DNA of 64,000 bases, taken from contig JAMWZC010000003.1 in NCBI GenBank assembly GCA_024304985.1, forward strand, positions 144,511-208,510, given 5' to 3'. This document shows positions 16,692 to 24,498 of the stretch, in pieces (positions within the stretch are counted from its first letter, which is position 1; each line of letters opens with the position of its first letter). Under the pieces are notes generated by a model. The model was not told where the DNA came from and ran no database searches. It worked only from the letters and a program-made list of their open reading frames with translations. The position numbers were made by a program, and so were the translations under genes. The stretch comes from Paracoccaceae bacterium (GTDB lineage: Bacteria > Pseudomonadota > Alphaproteobacteria > Rhodobacterales > Rhodobacteraceae).

Positions 16692-17558
16692 TTACGCAAC
16701 GTTTTCCAGCTGCACCTTCGGGGTCACGCCCAGCGCATGGCAGACATCGCGGGTCAGCTCCGGGCGGTTCAGCGTATAGAAATGCAGCGCATCCACGCCA
16801 CCTTCGATCAACTCGCTGCACAGCTCGGTGCACAGCGCCGTGGCCAGCAGGTCCTGCCGCCCGTCACGGATCGCCTTGTCAAAGGCCTCATCCAGCCATG
16901 CGGGCACCGATGTGCCGCAGCGCAGGGCAAACTTGCGCGCACCGACCCAGTTTTCGATGGGAAGGATACCCGGAATGATCGGGGCCGTGATCCCCGCCTT
17001 GGCGCAGGCATCGCGGAAACGGAAGAATGTCTCCGCCTCGAAGAAGAACTGCGTCAACGCCTCGCTTGCCCCCGCATCCAGCTTGCGCTTGAGGAAATCG
17101 ACATCAGCGGCGGTGTCGCGCGCCTCGGGGTGCTTTTCGGGATAGGCCCCCACGCGGATGGTGAACTTGCCGGTCTCGGCCAGCGCCGCGATCAACTCGA
17201 CGCTCGACGCAAACCCTTCGGGATGCGCGCGAAAGCCGTCGCTGCCCTTGGGCGCATCGCCGCGCAGCGCCACGATCTCTTTCACACCAGCGGCAGCGAA
17301 ACTGTCGGCAATCGCCAGCGTTTCTTCGCGGCTCGCGTTCACGCAGGTCAGATGCGCCGCCACGTTCAGCCCGCTTGCCTTGTGCAAGGTCGCCACGGCA
17401 TCGCGCGTCAGGTCGCGCGTCGTGCCACCGGCCCCATAGGTCACCGACACGAAACGCGGGGCCAGCGGCGCCAGAACCTGCACCGTATCCCACAGGCGGA
17501 ACGACGCCTCCAGATTCTGCGGCGGGAAGAATTCAAACGAGACAGCGGGCGTTTTCAT
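16692..17558 (-). CDS. metF: 5,10-methylenetetrahydrofolate reductase
   Basis: 288 residues, the usual length of bacterial MetF. It reduces methylene-THF to methyl-THF with FAD and NAD(P)H, supplying the methyl group of methionine. SFEFFPPQN opens the TIM barrel with the catalytic Glu; VTYGAGGTTR, AHLTCVN, LRGDAPKG and TQFFFEAE are typical MetF blocks. It is divergent from a metR-like regulator gene, and a MetR-type site lies between them, which strengthens both assignments. Confidence 0.95.
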   Translation of the reverse strand: MKTPAVSFEFFPPQNLEASFRLWDTVQVLAPLAPRFVSVTYGAGGTTRDLTRDAVATLHKASGLNVAAHLTCVNASREETLAIADSFAAAGVKEIVALRGDAPKGSDGFRAHPEGFASSVELIAALAETGKFTIRVGAYPEKHPEARDTAADVDFLKRKLDAGASEALTQFFFEAETFFRFRDACAKAGITAPIIPGILPIENWVGARKFALRCGTSVPAWLDEAFDKAIRDGRQDLLATALCTELCSELIEGGVDALHFYTLNRPELTRDVCHALGVTPKVQLENVA

Positions 17559-17606
17559 ATGACGATTCCTGTTCTGGGTTGTCCTCTTGTCGCAAACGCC
17601 ACTATG

Positions 17607-17619
17607 TGAGACAACTTCA
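17607..17619 (+). promoter_or_regulatory. Putative MetR binding site
   Basis: TGAGACAACTTCA matches the MetR pattern TGAA-N5-TTCA in seven of eight fixed positions and lies in the middle of the 95-base metF/metR divergent region. The flanking TATG and CATA extend the dyad. A second TGAG/CTCA dyad overlaps it. Confidence 0.5.
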
Positions 17620-17653
17620 TAATTCTCAAGGTCATCATGAGGAAGACCGCATA

Positions 17654-18559
17654 ATGCACATCGAGTTCCGTCATTTGCGCACGATCAAGGCCATCCATGA
17701 AGCGGGCGGTCTGGGCCGCGCCGCCGACCTTCTGAACATGACCCAATCCGCCCTCAGCCATCAGATCAAGGGGCTTGAGGATCAGGCGGGGGTCGAACTC
17801 TTCGTGCGCCGCTCCAAGCCGTTGAAGCTCTCCGCCGCAGGCATGCGCCTGCTGCGCGCGGCCGAGCGCATCCTGCCCGAAGTGTCTGCTTTGGAAGCGG
17901 AATTCAGCGGTCTGCGCGAAGGCAAGTCGGGTCGGTTGCATATCGCCATCGAATGTCACGCCTGTTTCGAATGGCTGTTTCCGGTGCTGGAAAACTTCCG
18001 CAAGACATGGGGCGATGTGGATGTGGATATCCGCCCCGGCCTCGCCTTCGACGCCCTGCCCGCCCTGATGAAGGAAGAGGTCGATCTGGTCGTCTCGTCG
18101 GACCCCGAGGATCTGCCCGGCATCTCCTTCGAGCCGCTCTTCGACTACGCTCCCGTTTTCGTGGCCTCCAGCCAGCATCCTCTGGCGCAGAAAAAATGGA
18201 TCGACGCCGAGGATTTTCGCGGCCAGACCCTGATCACCTATCCGGTGGAACGGTCGCGGCTGGACATCTTCAGCCAGCTTCTGACCCCGGCCAAGGTTGA
18301 ACCCGCCCAGATCCGGCAGGCCGAACTGACCGCTGTGATCCTGCTTCTGGTCGCGTCGAACCGCGGCGTAGCCGTTCTGCCTGACTGGGTGGTGCGTGAG
18401 GTCAAGTATTCCTCGGATTACATCACCCGCCCCCTGACCGAACAGGGCATCACCCGCCGGCTCTACGCTGCCGTTCGGACCGAGGATCTGGAGAAACCCT
18501 ATATGACCGGCCTCATCAAACTGGCAGGCGAGGAAGCGCGGCGCTTGCAGGCGGCTTAA
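17654..18559 (+). CDS. metR: LysR-family regulator, MetR type
   Basis: 301 residues: an N-terminal winged helix-turn-helix (residues 1-60, with AADLLNMTQSALSHQIKGLE) and a LysR substrate-binding domain. ECHACFEW and SSDPEDLPGI are features of MetR, whose co-effector is homocysteine. It probably activates metF, transcribed divergently. The ATG at 17654 is chosen because the domain begins at once; the upstream frame runs into metF. Confidence 0.88.
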   Translation: MHIEFRHLRTIKAIHEAGGLGRAADLLNMTQSALSHQIKGLEDQAGVELFVRRSKPLKLSAAGMRLLRAAERILPEVSALEAEFSGLREGKSGRLHIAIECHACFEWLFPVLENFRKTWGDVDVDIRPGLAFDALPALMKEEVDLVVSSDPEDLPGISFEPLFDYAPVFVASSQHPLAQKKWIDAEDFRGQTLITYPVERSRLDIFSQLLTPAKVEPAQIRQAELTAVILLLVASNRGVAVLPDWVVREVKYSSDYITRPLTEQGITRRLYAAVRTEDLEKPYMTGLIKLAGEEARRLQAA

Positions 18560-18608
18560 GCCCGGCACGCCGTCGCGCGGAAGAGCAAATTCTTAAACCC
18601 AAACAAAA

Positions 18609-18635
18609 CGGGGCCAGCGCATCGCGCCAGCCCCG
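18609..18635 (-). terminator. Rho-independent terminator of the WrbA-like gene
   Basis: Strong hairpin: CGGGGC-ca-GCGC-atc-GCGC-ca-GCCCCG. On the minus strand it is followed by GTTTTGTTTGGGTTT, a T-rich tract. It ends about 20 bases past the stop of the WrbA-like gene and also lies between converging genes. Confidence 0.75.
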
Positions 18636-18655
18636 CCCCGATCATGCAAACCGGA

Positions 18656-19249
18656 TCACGCCGCCAGCTTGGCGGTCATCTCCACCAGACGCTTGGCCTG
18701 ATGCGCGACGGCCGCGCGGCCCTTGTCGTCCAAAGCCCCCGCATTGGTCGAGAAACCATAGGGGTTGCCGCCCGCCTCGGACACAGACGCATCGGTGAAA
18801 CCGGGAGCCACGATCACCGCCCCCCAATGCATCGCGGTTGTGTACAGCCCCAGAATGGTGCTTTCCTGCCCGCCATGGGTGTTCTGCGCGGATGTCGCCG
18901 CCGTAAAGGTCTTGTTGGCCAGCTTGCCCGCAAACCAAAGCCCGCCCAGCGTGTCGATGAAAGCGCGCATCTGGCTGGCAACAGCGCCATAACGGGTCGG
19001 CGAGATGAAGAAATAGCCGTTCGCCCATTCCATATCGTCATGGCTGACCTCGGGAATGTCCTGCACCTTGTCCAGTTGTGCCTTCCACGCCTCTTGGCCT
19101 GCCACCACATCGGCGGGGGCCGTCTCGGCGATCCGGCGCAGCCGCACATCAGCGCCCGCCGCTTTGGCCGCTTCGGCAGCGGCAAGGGCAACCTGATGGT
19201 TGGTGCCATAGGTGGAATAGAAAACGATGGCGATACGAGCTTGGGTCAT
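18656..19249 (-). CDS. WrbA-type NAD(P)H:quinone oxidoreductase (flavodoxin fold)
   Basis: A 197-residue FMN protein that reduces quinones by two electrons. [15 protein letters not shown] is the FMN phosphate-binding loop. [20 protein letters not shown] and the following [16 protein letters not shown], where glycines bind the flavin, are WrbA signatures. The ATG at 19249 follows GAGAGG; the frame upstream to 20218 is the antisense of the inositol phosphatase gene and is rejected. It is usually part of oxidative or stationary-phase stress responses. Confidence 0.9.
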   Translation of the reverse strand: MTQARIAIVFYSTYGTNHQVALAAAEAAKAAGADVRLRRIAETAPADVVAGQEAWKAQLDKVQDIPEVSHDDMEWANGYFFISPTRYGAVASQMRAFIDTLGGLWFAGKLANKTFTAATSAQNTHGGQESTILGLYTTAMHWGAVIVAPGFTDASVSEAGGNPYGFSTNAGALDDKGRAAVAHQAKRLVEMTAKLAA

Positions 19250-19397
19250 GGGGGCCTCTCCTTGAGGGTTGATGATGCGCGCCACAGGGATCGGCGCTCG
19301 ACCGCTGATATAGACAGCCCCATGGCAAACGTCCTGTGCGCGGCAACGCAGGCCCTGTGCGCAATTCCGCAAGCCGGATCGCACGCGCGTTCTGCCC

Positions 19398-19426
19398 TTG
19401 GCAAGCAGCCCCCCAGCGCGTATACG
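19398..19426 (+). promoter_or_regulatory. Likely promoter of the inositol phosphatase gene
   Basis: TTGGCA (19398-19403) and TATACG (19421-19426) are 17 bases apart and lie 27 bases before the ATG. The -10 sits inside a perfect 14-base palindrome, GCGCGTATACGCGC (19416-19429), which could be an operator. Confidence 0.4.
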
Positions 19427-19453
19427 CGCGCCCTGACAAACAGGAGCCGGACC

Positions 19454-20248
19454 ATGCAAGGCAGCGCAAATCTCAACATCATGATCAAGGCCGCACGCAA
19501 GGCGGGCCGGTCGCTGGTCAAGGATTTCCGCGAGGTCGAGAACCTCCAGGTCTCGATGAAAGGGGCGGGCGATTTCGTCACCCGCGCCGATCTGGCCGCC
19601 GAGAAGATCCTGAAAGAAGAACTGCTGGGCGCGCGTCCCACCTATGGCTGGATCGCCGAAGAAGGTGGCGAGATTGCAGGCCAGGACCCGACCCGCCGCT
19701 GGATCGTCGATCCGCTCGACGGCACCACCAACTTCCTCCACGGCCTGCCGCATTGGGCGATTTCCATCGCGCTGGAACACAAAGGCCAGATCGTCTCGGC
19801 CGTCGTCTTCGACGCCGCCAAGGACGAGATGTTCTATGCCGAAAAAGGCAGCGGCGCATGGATGAACGATTCCAAGCGCCTGCGCGTTTCGGGGCGCTCC
19901 AAGATGATCGAGGCGGTCTTCGCCACCGGCATCCCCTTTGCCGGGAAACGCACCCTGCCCGCCACATTGCAGGATCTGGCCCGCCTCATGCCCGAATGCG
20001 CGGGCGTCCGGCGCTGGGGCGCAGCCTCGCTCGACCTCGCCTATGTCGCCGCAGGCCGCTATGACGGCTTCTGGGAACGTGAGCTGCAGGTCTGGGATCT
20101 GGCCGCAGGCATGCTGATCGCGACCGAGGCCGGCGCGCTGGTCGGTCCCATCCGCGACGGCCACGAGCCGCTGAGCCATGGCGACATCGTCGCCGCCAAC
20201 GGATCGCTCTTCGACCATTTCGCAGGCATCATCCGCGCCCGCAGCTAA
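19454..20248 (+). CDS. Inositol monophosphatase family protein (SuhB-like)
   Basis: 264 residues of the Li-sensitive, Mg-dependent sugar phosphatase family. The metal-binding set is complete: EEGGE (about 73-77), DPLDGTTN (the DxxD motif), and [15 protein letters not shown] near the C-terminus. AGGAG precedes the ATG. E. coli SuhB also works as an RNA-polymerase-associated antitermination factor; nothing here decides between the two roles. Confidence 0.9.
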   Translation: MQGSANLNIMIKAARKAGRSLVKDFREVENLQVSMKGAGDFVTRADLAAEKILKEELLGARPTYGWIAEEGGEIAGQDPTRRWIVDPLDGTTNFLHGLPHWAISIALEHKGQIVSAVVFDAAKDEMFYAEKGSGAWMNDSKRLRVSGRSKMIEAVFATGIPFAGKRTLPATLQDLARLMPECAGVRRWGAASLDLAYVAAGRYDGFWERELQVWDLAAGMLIATEAGALVGPIRDGHEPLSHGDIVAANGSLFDHFAGIIRARS

Positions 20249-20266
20249 AATCTCTGAAGCGGCGGA

Positions 20267-22579
20267 TCACTCCGCCGCCATGCGGCCCTGCTCATTCAGC
20301 ATCATCCACACGCGATGCGGCGTGAAGGGCATATCCGCCCGCCGCACGCCCGCATCCCACAGCGCATCCAGCACCGCATTCGCCGTGGCCGCCATCGCGC
20401 CCACCGTGCCCGCCTCGCCGCAGCCCTTCATCCCCATCGGGTTGGCGGTGGATGGCACAGGCTCTGTCTCGAACACGAACATCGGCAGGTCCGTCGCGCG
20501 CGGCATCGCGTAATCCATGAAGGTGGCCGTCAGCAACTGCCCGTCCGCATCATAGACCACATGCTCGCACAGCGCCTGCCCGATCCCTTGGGCCACGCCG
20601 CCATGCACCTGCCCCTCGGCCAGCACCGGGTTGATCAGATTGCCGAAATCATCGACCACGGAATAGCGATCCACCGTCACCACGCCGGTCTCCGGGTCCA
20701 CCTCGACCTCGGCCACATGCGCGCCATTGGGATAGGACCGCCCCGGCAAGGTCGCCCGCGCCTCATGCACCAGAAGATCCGTGCGGCCATCCGCAGCGGC
20801 CATCTCGGCCACCTCCAGAACAGTCGGCGTCAGGTTCGACCCCGGCGCACGGAAGCGTTCGTCGTCAAAACCGATCACATCAGGCTCAACGCCCATCTTC
20901 TCGGCCAGATAGGGCCGCAGCGCCGCCATCATCACATCCACCATCGCCAGCGTCGCATTGGCCTGCGTGGTGACGGACCGGGACCCGCCCGTCCCGCCCC
21001 CCTGCGCGATCAGGTCGCTATCGCCCTGCACCACGCGGATCAGGTCGGCAGGAATGCCCGTCTGATCCGACAGGAACTGCGCGTAAACCGTCTCATGCCC
21101 CTGCCCGTTGCTTTGGGTGCCGACATAGATCGTGGCCGTCATCCGCCCCTGATCGTCGGGCGCGAACGCGACCTTCGCCCCCTCGGACGGATCGCCAAGG
21201 ATACTTTCGATGTAATAGCACAACCCCATCCCGCGCAGCTTGCCCTGCCTGGAACTCTCAGCCTTGCGCGCGGCAAAGCCTGCCCGGTCGGCCGTCCGCG
21301 CGGCATGGGCCAGCACGCGGGGGAAATCGCCCACGTCATAGGTTTCGCCCGTGGCACTGACATAGGGGAACTTGTCGGGTGCAATGAAATTGCGCCGCCG
21401 CAACTCCCAGCCATCCACACCCAATTCCCGTGCCGCCATATCCATGGCCCGCTCCAGCACATAGATCGCCTCGGGCCGTCCGGCACCGCGATAGGCATCG
21501 ACCTGCGTGGTATTGGTGTAATAGCCCTCCACATGCAGATAAGTGGTCTGCACATCATAGACCCCCATCAGCACCTTGGAAAACAGATCTGTCTGGATCG
21601 GCTGCCCGAACTGGCTGTTATAGGCCCCAAGGTTGCAGCGTGTCTCGACGCGGTAAGCCAGTATCCGCTGTTCCGCATCAAAGGCCAAGGCCACCTCATG
21701 CACCAGATCGCGCCCCGCGTTATCGGTCAGCATGGCTTCCGTCCGCTCCGACATCCAGCGCACCGGACGATCCAGCACCCGCGCCGCATGGGCCACGGCA
21801 AAGGACTCAGGGTAGCTCATGGATTTCATTCCGAACCCACCGCCCACATCGGGGTTGGTCACCCGCACTTGGTCCGGGGAAAGCCCAAGGATTTCCGACA
21901 GATGCCGCTTGATCACCCAAACGCCCTGCCCGTTGACGGCCAGATGCAGCCGCCCGTCTTGCCACTCCGCGAAACAGCCTCGCGGCTCCATCGCGTTGAC
22001 GATGATCCGGTTATCCTCGACCTCCAGCCGCACCACGCGATCCGCCTTGGCAAAGGCCGCCTCACAGGCCGCCTCGTCGCCCTTGGACCAGTCAAAGGCA
22101 CGGTTGTCGGGGGCGTCATCATGCAGCGCCTCGCCACCCGGCCTCAGATCCAGCTTTGCAGGCAACTCGTCATAATCCAACGCGATCAGCTCCGCCGCGT
22201 CCCGCGCCTGCGCCGCCGTCTCCGCCACGATCAGCGCGATCGGCTCACCGACAAAGCGCAACCGCCCCTCGGCCAGAATGGGCCGCTTGGGTGCCGCCGC
22301 CTTTGTCCCGTCCCGATTGGTCAGCACCGTCGCGACCAACCCCTTGGTGATCCCCGCCGCCAGCAGATCATCCGACGTCAGCACCAGATGCACGCCATCC
22401 GCCGCCCGCGCCGCCTCAATATCCAGCCGCGTGATCACCGCATGCGCCACCGGAGAGCGGAACACGAACGCCTGCAACGCATCCTCAGGCGCGATATCGT
22501 CGATATACCGCCCCTCCCCCGTCAGAAACCGCACATCCTCAACCCGTTTCACCGGCTGGCTTTTTCCGAACTTTTCCAT
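20267..22579 (-). CDS. Xanthine dehydrogenase family molybdopterin subunit (form II CoxL-like)
   Basis: 770 residues, a molybdenum-cofactor-binding large subunit. It opens with the domain's typical KRVEDVRFLTGEGRYIDDI and has the cofactor loops GGGFGMKS and GTQSNGQGHET. The residues at the active-site loop read AYRGAGR (about 361), the form II signature; true aerobic CO dehydrogenase has AYxCSFR. The enzyme is therefore an oxidoreductase of unknown substrate rather than CODH. The iron-sulfur (CoxS) and FAD (CoxM) subunit genes that normally accompany it are absent on both sides. The start at 22579 is where the domain begins; the longer frame enters a palindromic repeat. Confidence 0.88.
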   Translation of the reverse strand: MEKFGKSQPVKRVEDVRFLTGEGRYIDDIAPEDALQAFVFRSPVAHAVITRLDIEAARAADGVHLVLTSDDLLAAGITKGLVATVLTNRDGTKAAAPKRPILAEGRLRFVGEPIALIVAETAAQARDAAELIALDYDELPAKLDLRPGGEALHDDAPDNRAFDWSKGDEAACEAAFAKADRVVRLEVEDNRIIVNAMEPRGCFAEWQDGRLHLAVNGQGVWVIKRHLSEILGLSPDQVRVTNPDVGGGFGMKSMSYPESFAVAHAARVLDRPVRWMSERTEAMLTDNAGRDLVHEVALAFDAEQRILAYRVETRCNLGAYNSQFGQPIQTDLFSKVLMGVYDVQTTYLHVEGYYTNTTQVDAYRGAGRPEAIYVLERAMDMAARELGVDGWELRRRNFIAPDKFPYVSATGETYDVGDFPRVLAHAARTADRAGFAARKAESSRQGKLRGMGLCYYIESILGDPSEGAKVAFAPDDQGRMTATIYVGTQSNGQGHETVYAQFLSDQTGIPADLIRVVQGDSDLIAQGGGTGGSRSVTTQANATLAMVDVMMAALRPYLAEKMGVEPDVIGFDDERFRAPGSNLTPTVLEVAEMAAADGRTDLLVHEARATLPGRSYPNGAHVAEVEVDPETGVVTVDRYSVVDDFGNLINPVLAEGQVHGGVAQGIGQALCEHVVYDADGQLLTATFMDYAMPRATDLPMFVFETEPVPSTANPMGMKGCGEAGTVGAMAATANAVLDALWDAGVRRADMPFTPHRVWMMLNEQGRMAAE

Positions 22580-22666
22580 TGGCTCTGTCCCTGCATTGGC
22601 TGTGCACGAACCTAGCGGACCCCGCGCCAGTGTCCAGAGGACGCGCCCCTGGCAGGTGCTGCGCAG

Positions 22667-22732
22667 TTGAGTATTTTCAGCAAGATGAAAGGGACGGCCC
22701 GCCCCCCGCTTCATCTTGCATCAAATACTCAA
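22667..22732. repeat. Palindromic intergenic repeat (full copy)
   Basis: Two inverted copies of a 23-base unit. The left arm is TTGAGTATTT, tca, GCAAGATGAA; a 20-base GC-rich loop follows; the right arm is TTCATCTTGC, atc, AAATACTCAA. Pairing gives two perfect 10-bp helices separated by a 3x3 internal loop. It lies between the ornithine decarboxylase stop and the CoxL-like start on the minus strand. The same unit recurs singly at 27488-27510 and, degenerate, near 59766. Confidence 0.75.
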
Positions 22733-22739
22733 AAGACCA

Positions 22740-23867
22740 TCAGCCAGAAAACCCGGCGACCGTGATCATCGCCTCGGGACCATAGCCGTTGAACCGCGTG
22801 GCGATGGCATTGGAATAGGCGCCCATTCCGGCGAAGATCACATAATCCTCTTCCGCCAGATCGACGGGCAGCAGCACGGGATCGGGCAGCCGGTCGATGC
22901 TGTCGCAGGTGGGACCATAGACGACCCGCGGCGACATTGCCCCCGCGCGCGGCGCGCCATCCGCTGTCACTACACGGATCCGGTCATGAGCGGCGATATC
23001 GCGCCATTCCGCCAAGGCCCCATAGACCCCATCGTTCAGATAGACCGCCTCTCCGCGCAGGCTCTTGACCCGCGTCGCCAACTGGCACGCCTCGGCCACC
23101 ATGGCGCGCCCCGGCTCGCAGACCAGCGCAGGCGCATCCGCGCCAAAGGCCGTGCGCACCTCGGCCCCGACCCGCGCGAAAACGCCCTCCAGATCTGGCG
23201 CCACGCCGCGATGTGCGGCAAAGCCCCCGCCCACGTTCAGCCGCCCCAGTGTGACACCCGCACGCCCCGCCACTTCGGCACAGGCGCGGATATAGGCGGC
23301 CCATATGCCCGCATCGCCGCATTGCGTGCCCGGATGGAACGTCATCGCGGGCACAAAGCCCATCGTCGCCACCTGCCGCAGCAAAGCCACCGCCGCATCC
23401 GGTCCCGCCCCGAACTTGGCCCCGAAATCATAGGCCGCGCCCTTGATCGGCAGCGCCAGCCGCACCGCCACTTCCGCCCCGCGCGGCAATACGGCCAGCT
23501 TGTCCAACTCCCCCACGCAATCGACCGAGGCCGAGGCAATACCCATCTGCACCGCCTGCGCCACCTCAGCCCGCGACCGCACGGGGTTGTTGTAATGCAA
23601 AACAGCCTCCGGGCAGACAGCCCGCACCCCCTGCATCTCGGGGATCGAGGCCACGTCGAACGCCCGCAGCCCCGCCGCCACCAGATTCGCCAGCACCACA
23701 GGCGCAGGGTTCGCCTTGACCGCATAGGTCACAAGGCCCGGAAATCCCGCCTGAAACCGCCGCGCCATGCGCTGCACTTCCGCCGGGCAGACATACAACT
23801 GCGCCGCATCGGGCAAGACCTTGCGCAAATGCTCGTCCGGAGTGGACCAGATCGGATCGGATTTCAT
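22740..23867 (-). CDS. Ornithine/lysine decarboxylase, group IV PLP enzyme
   Basis: 375 residues, alanine-racemase fold type III. Lys51 in TYAVKANP forms the Schiff base; HPGTQC, GGGFAAHRG and CEPGRAMVA bind the cofactor phosphate. GPTCDSID carries the catalytic Cys of the partner subunit and AYSNAIATRFNG is typical of eukaryote-like ornithine decarboxylases. It makes putrescine (or cadaverine) from ornithine (or lysine). The ATG at 23867 follows GAGG; the 15 extra upstream codons are unsupported. It is divergent from an Lrp/AsnC regulator that probably controls it. Confidence 0.9.
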   Translation of the reverse strand: MKSDPIWSTPDEHLRKVLPDAAQLYVCPAEVQRMARRFQAGFPGLVTYAVKANPAPVVLANLVAAGLRAFDVASIPEMQGVRAVCPEAVLHYNNPVRSRAEVAQAVQMGIASASVDCVGELDKLAVLPRGAEVAVRLALPIKGAAYDFGAKFGAGPDAAVALLRQVATMGFVPAMTFHPGTQCGDAGIWAAYIRACAEVAGRAGVTLGRLNVGGGFAAHRGVAPDLEGVFARVGAEVRTAFGADAPALVCEPGRAMVAEACQLATRVKSLRGEAVYLNDGVYGALAEWRDIAAHDRIRVVTADGAPRAGAMSPRVVYGPTCDSIDRLPDPVLLPVDLAEEDYVIFAGMGAYSNAIATRFNGYGPEAMITVAGFSG

Positions 23868-23936
23868 GACTGTGCCTCGCTGCTCGTCTTTTGCCCAAGT
23901 CTGCGCCCGCATCCCGTCGATTCACTCCGTCACATC

Positions 23937-23966
23937 TTGCAATTCGCATTACTTTTTCGTCATATT
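23937..23966 (+). promoter_or_regulatory. Possible promoter of the Lrp-type gene
   Basis: TTGCAA and CATATT are separated by 18 bases and end 6 bases before the ATG at 23973. That leaves almost no leader, so a leaderless or very short transcript would be implied. Confidence 0.25.
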
Positions 23967-23972
23967 GCCAGC

Positions 23973-24410
23973 ATGAGCATACAATTAGACGATACAGACC
24001 GCGCCCTGCTGGCCCTTCTGGCCGAAAACGCGCGCCTGCCCGTGGCCACCCTCGCCCGCCGTCTCAACCTTGCCCGCAGCACGGCTCAGGCGCGCCTCGA
24101 CAGGCTGGAACAATCGGGCGTCATCGCGGGCTATGCCCTGCGCCTTGGCCAATCCGTCCGCGCCCCCCTGCGCGCCACCGCCCTGCTGCAGATCGAACCG
24201 CGCTCTGCCCCCACGGTGCTCGCCCGCCTCAAATCACTGCCGCAGGTCACCCGCGTGAACACCACCTCGGGCCGTTTCGACCTCATCGTCGAGGTCACCG
24301 CCCGCACGACCGAGGAACTGGACGACACGCTCGACCGCATCATCGAGGCCAAGGGCGTACGCTCTTCGGAAAGCCTGATCCACCTGTCCACCAAGCTGGA
24401 CCGCGGCTAA
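23973..24410 (+). CDS. Lrp/AsnC family transcriptional regulator
   Basis: 145 residues. The N-terminal helix-turn-helix (DRALLALLAENARLPVATLA, then ARSTAQARLDRLE) is followed by the RAM ligand-binding domain (LPQVTRVNTTSGRFDLIVEV). Such proteins form octamers and respond to amino acids. The divergent ornithine decarboxylase gene is the obvious target. The ATG at 23973 starts directly at the domain. Confidence 0.88.
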   Translation: MSIQLDDTDRALLALLAENARLPVATLARRLNLARSTAQARLDRLEQSGVIAGYALRLGQSVRAPLRATALLQIEPRSAPTVLARLKSLPQVTRVNTTSGRFDLIVEVTARTTEELDDTLDRIIEAKGVRSSESLIHLSTKLDRG

Positions 24411-24498
24411 GGCTACCGCAGCCCTTCCCCTTGGCGCATCAATTCGCTAGAGGGTCTGGAACCCCGGATTTTCAGACGATCAAGCAGGATCACGCATC

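Noticed and set aside
19250..20218. Upstream extension of the WrbA-like frame to 520 codons
   Set aside because: The extra part is antisense to the inositol phosphatase gene; a ribosome site and the domain start both point to 19249.
20267..22579. Aerobic carbon monoxide dehydrogenase
   Set aside because: Active-site loop is AYRGAGR (form II), not AYxCSFR, and no small or medium subunit genes are adjacent.
20315..22615. 766-codon plus-strand open frame
   Set aside because: Exact antisense of the CoxL-like gene; His/Arg/Pro-rich translation with no domain, typical of GC-rich shadow frames.
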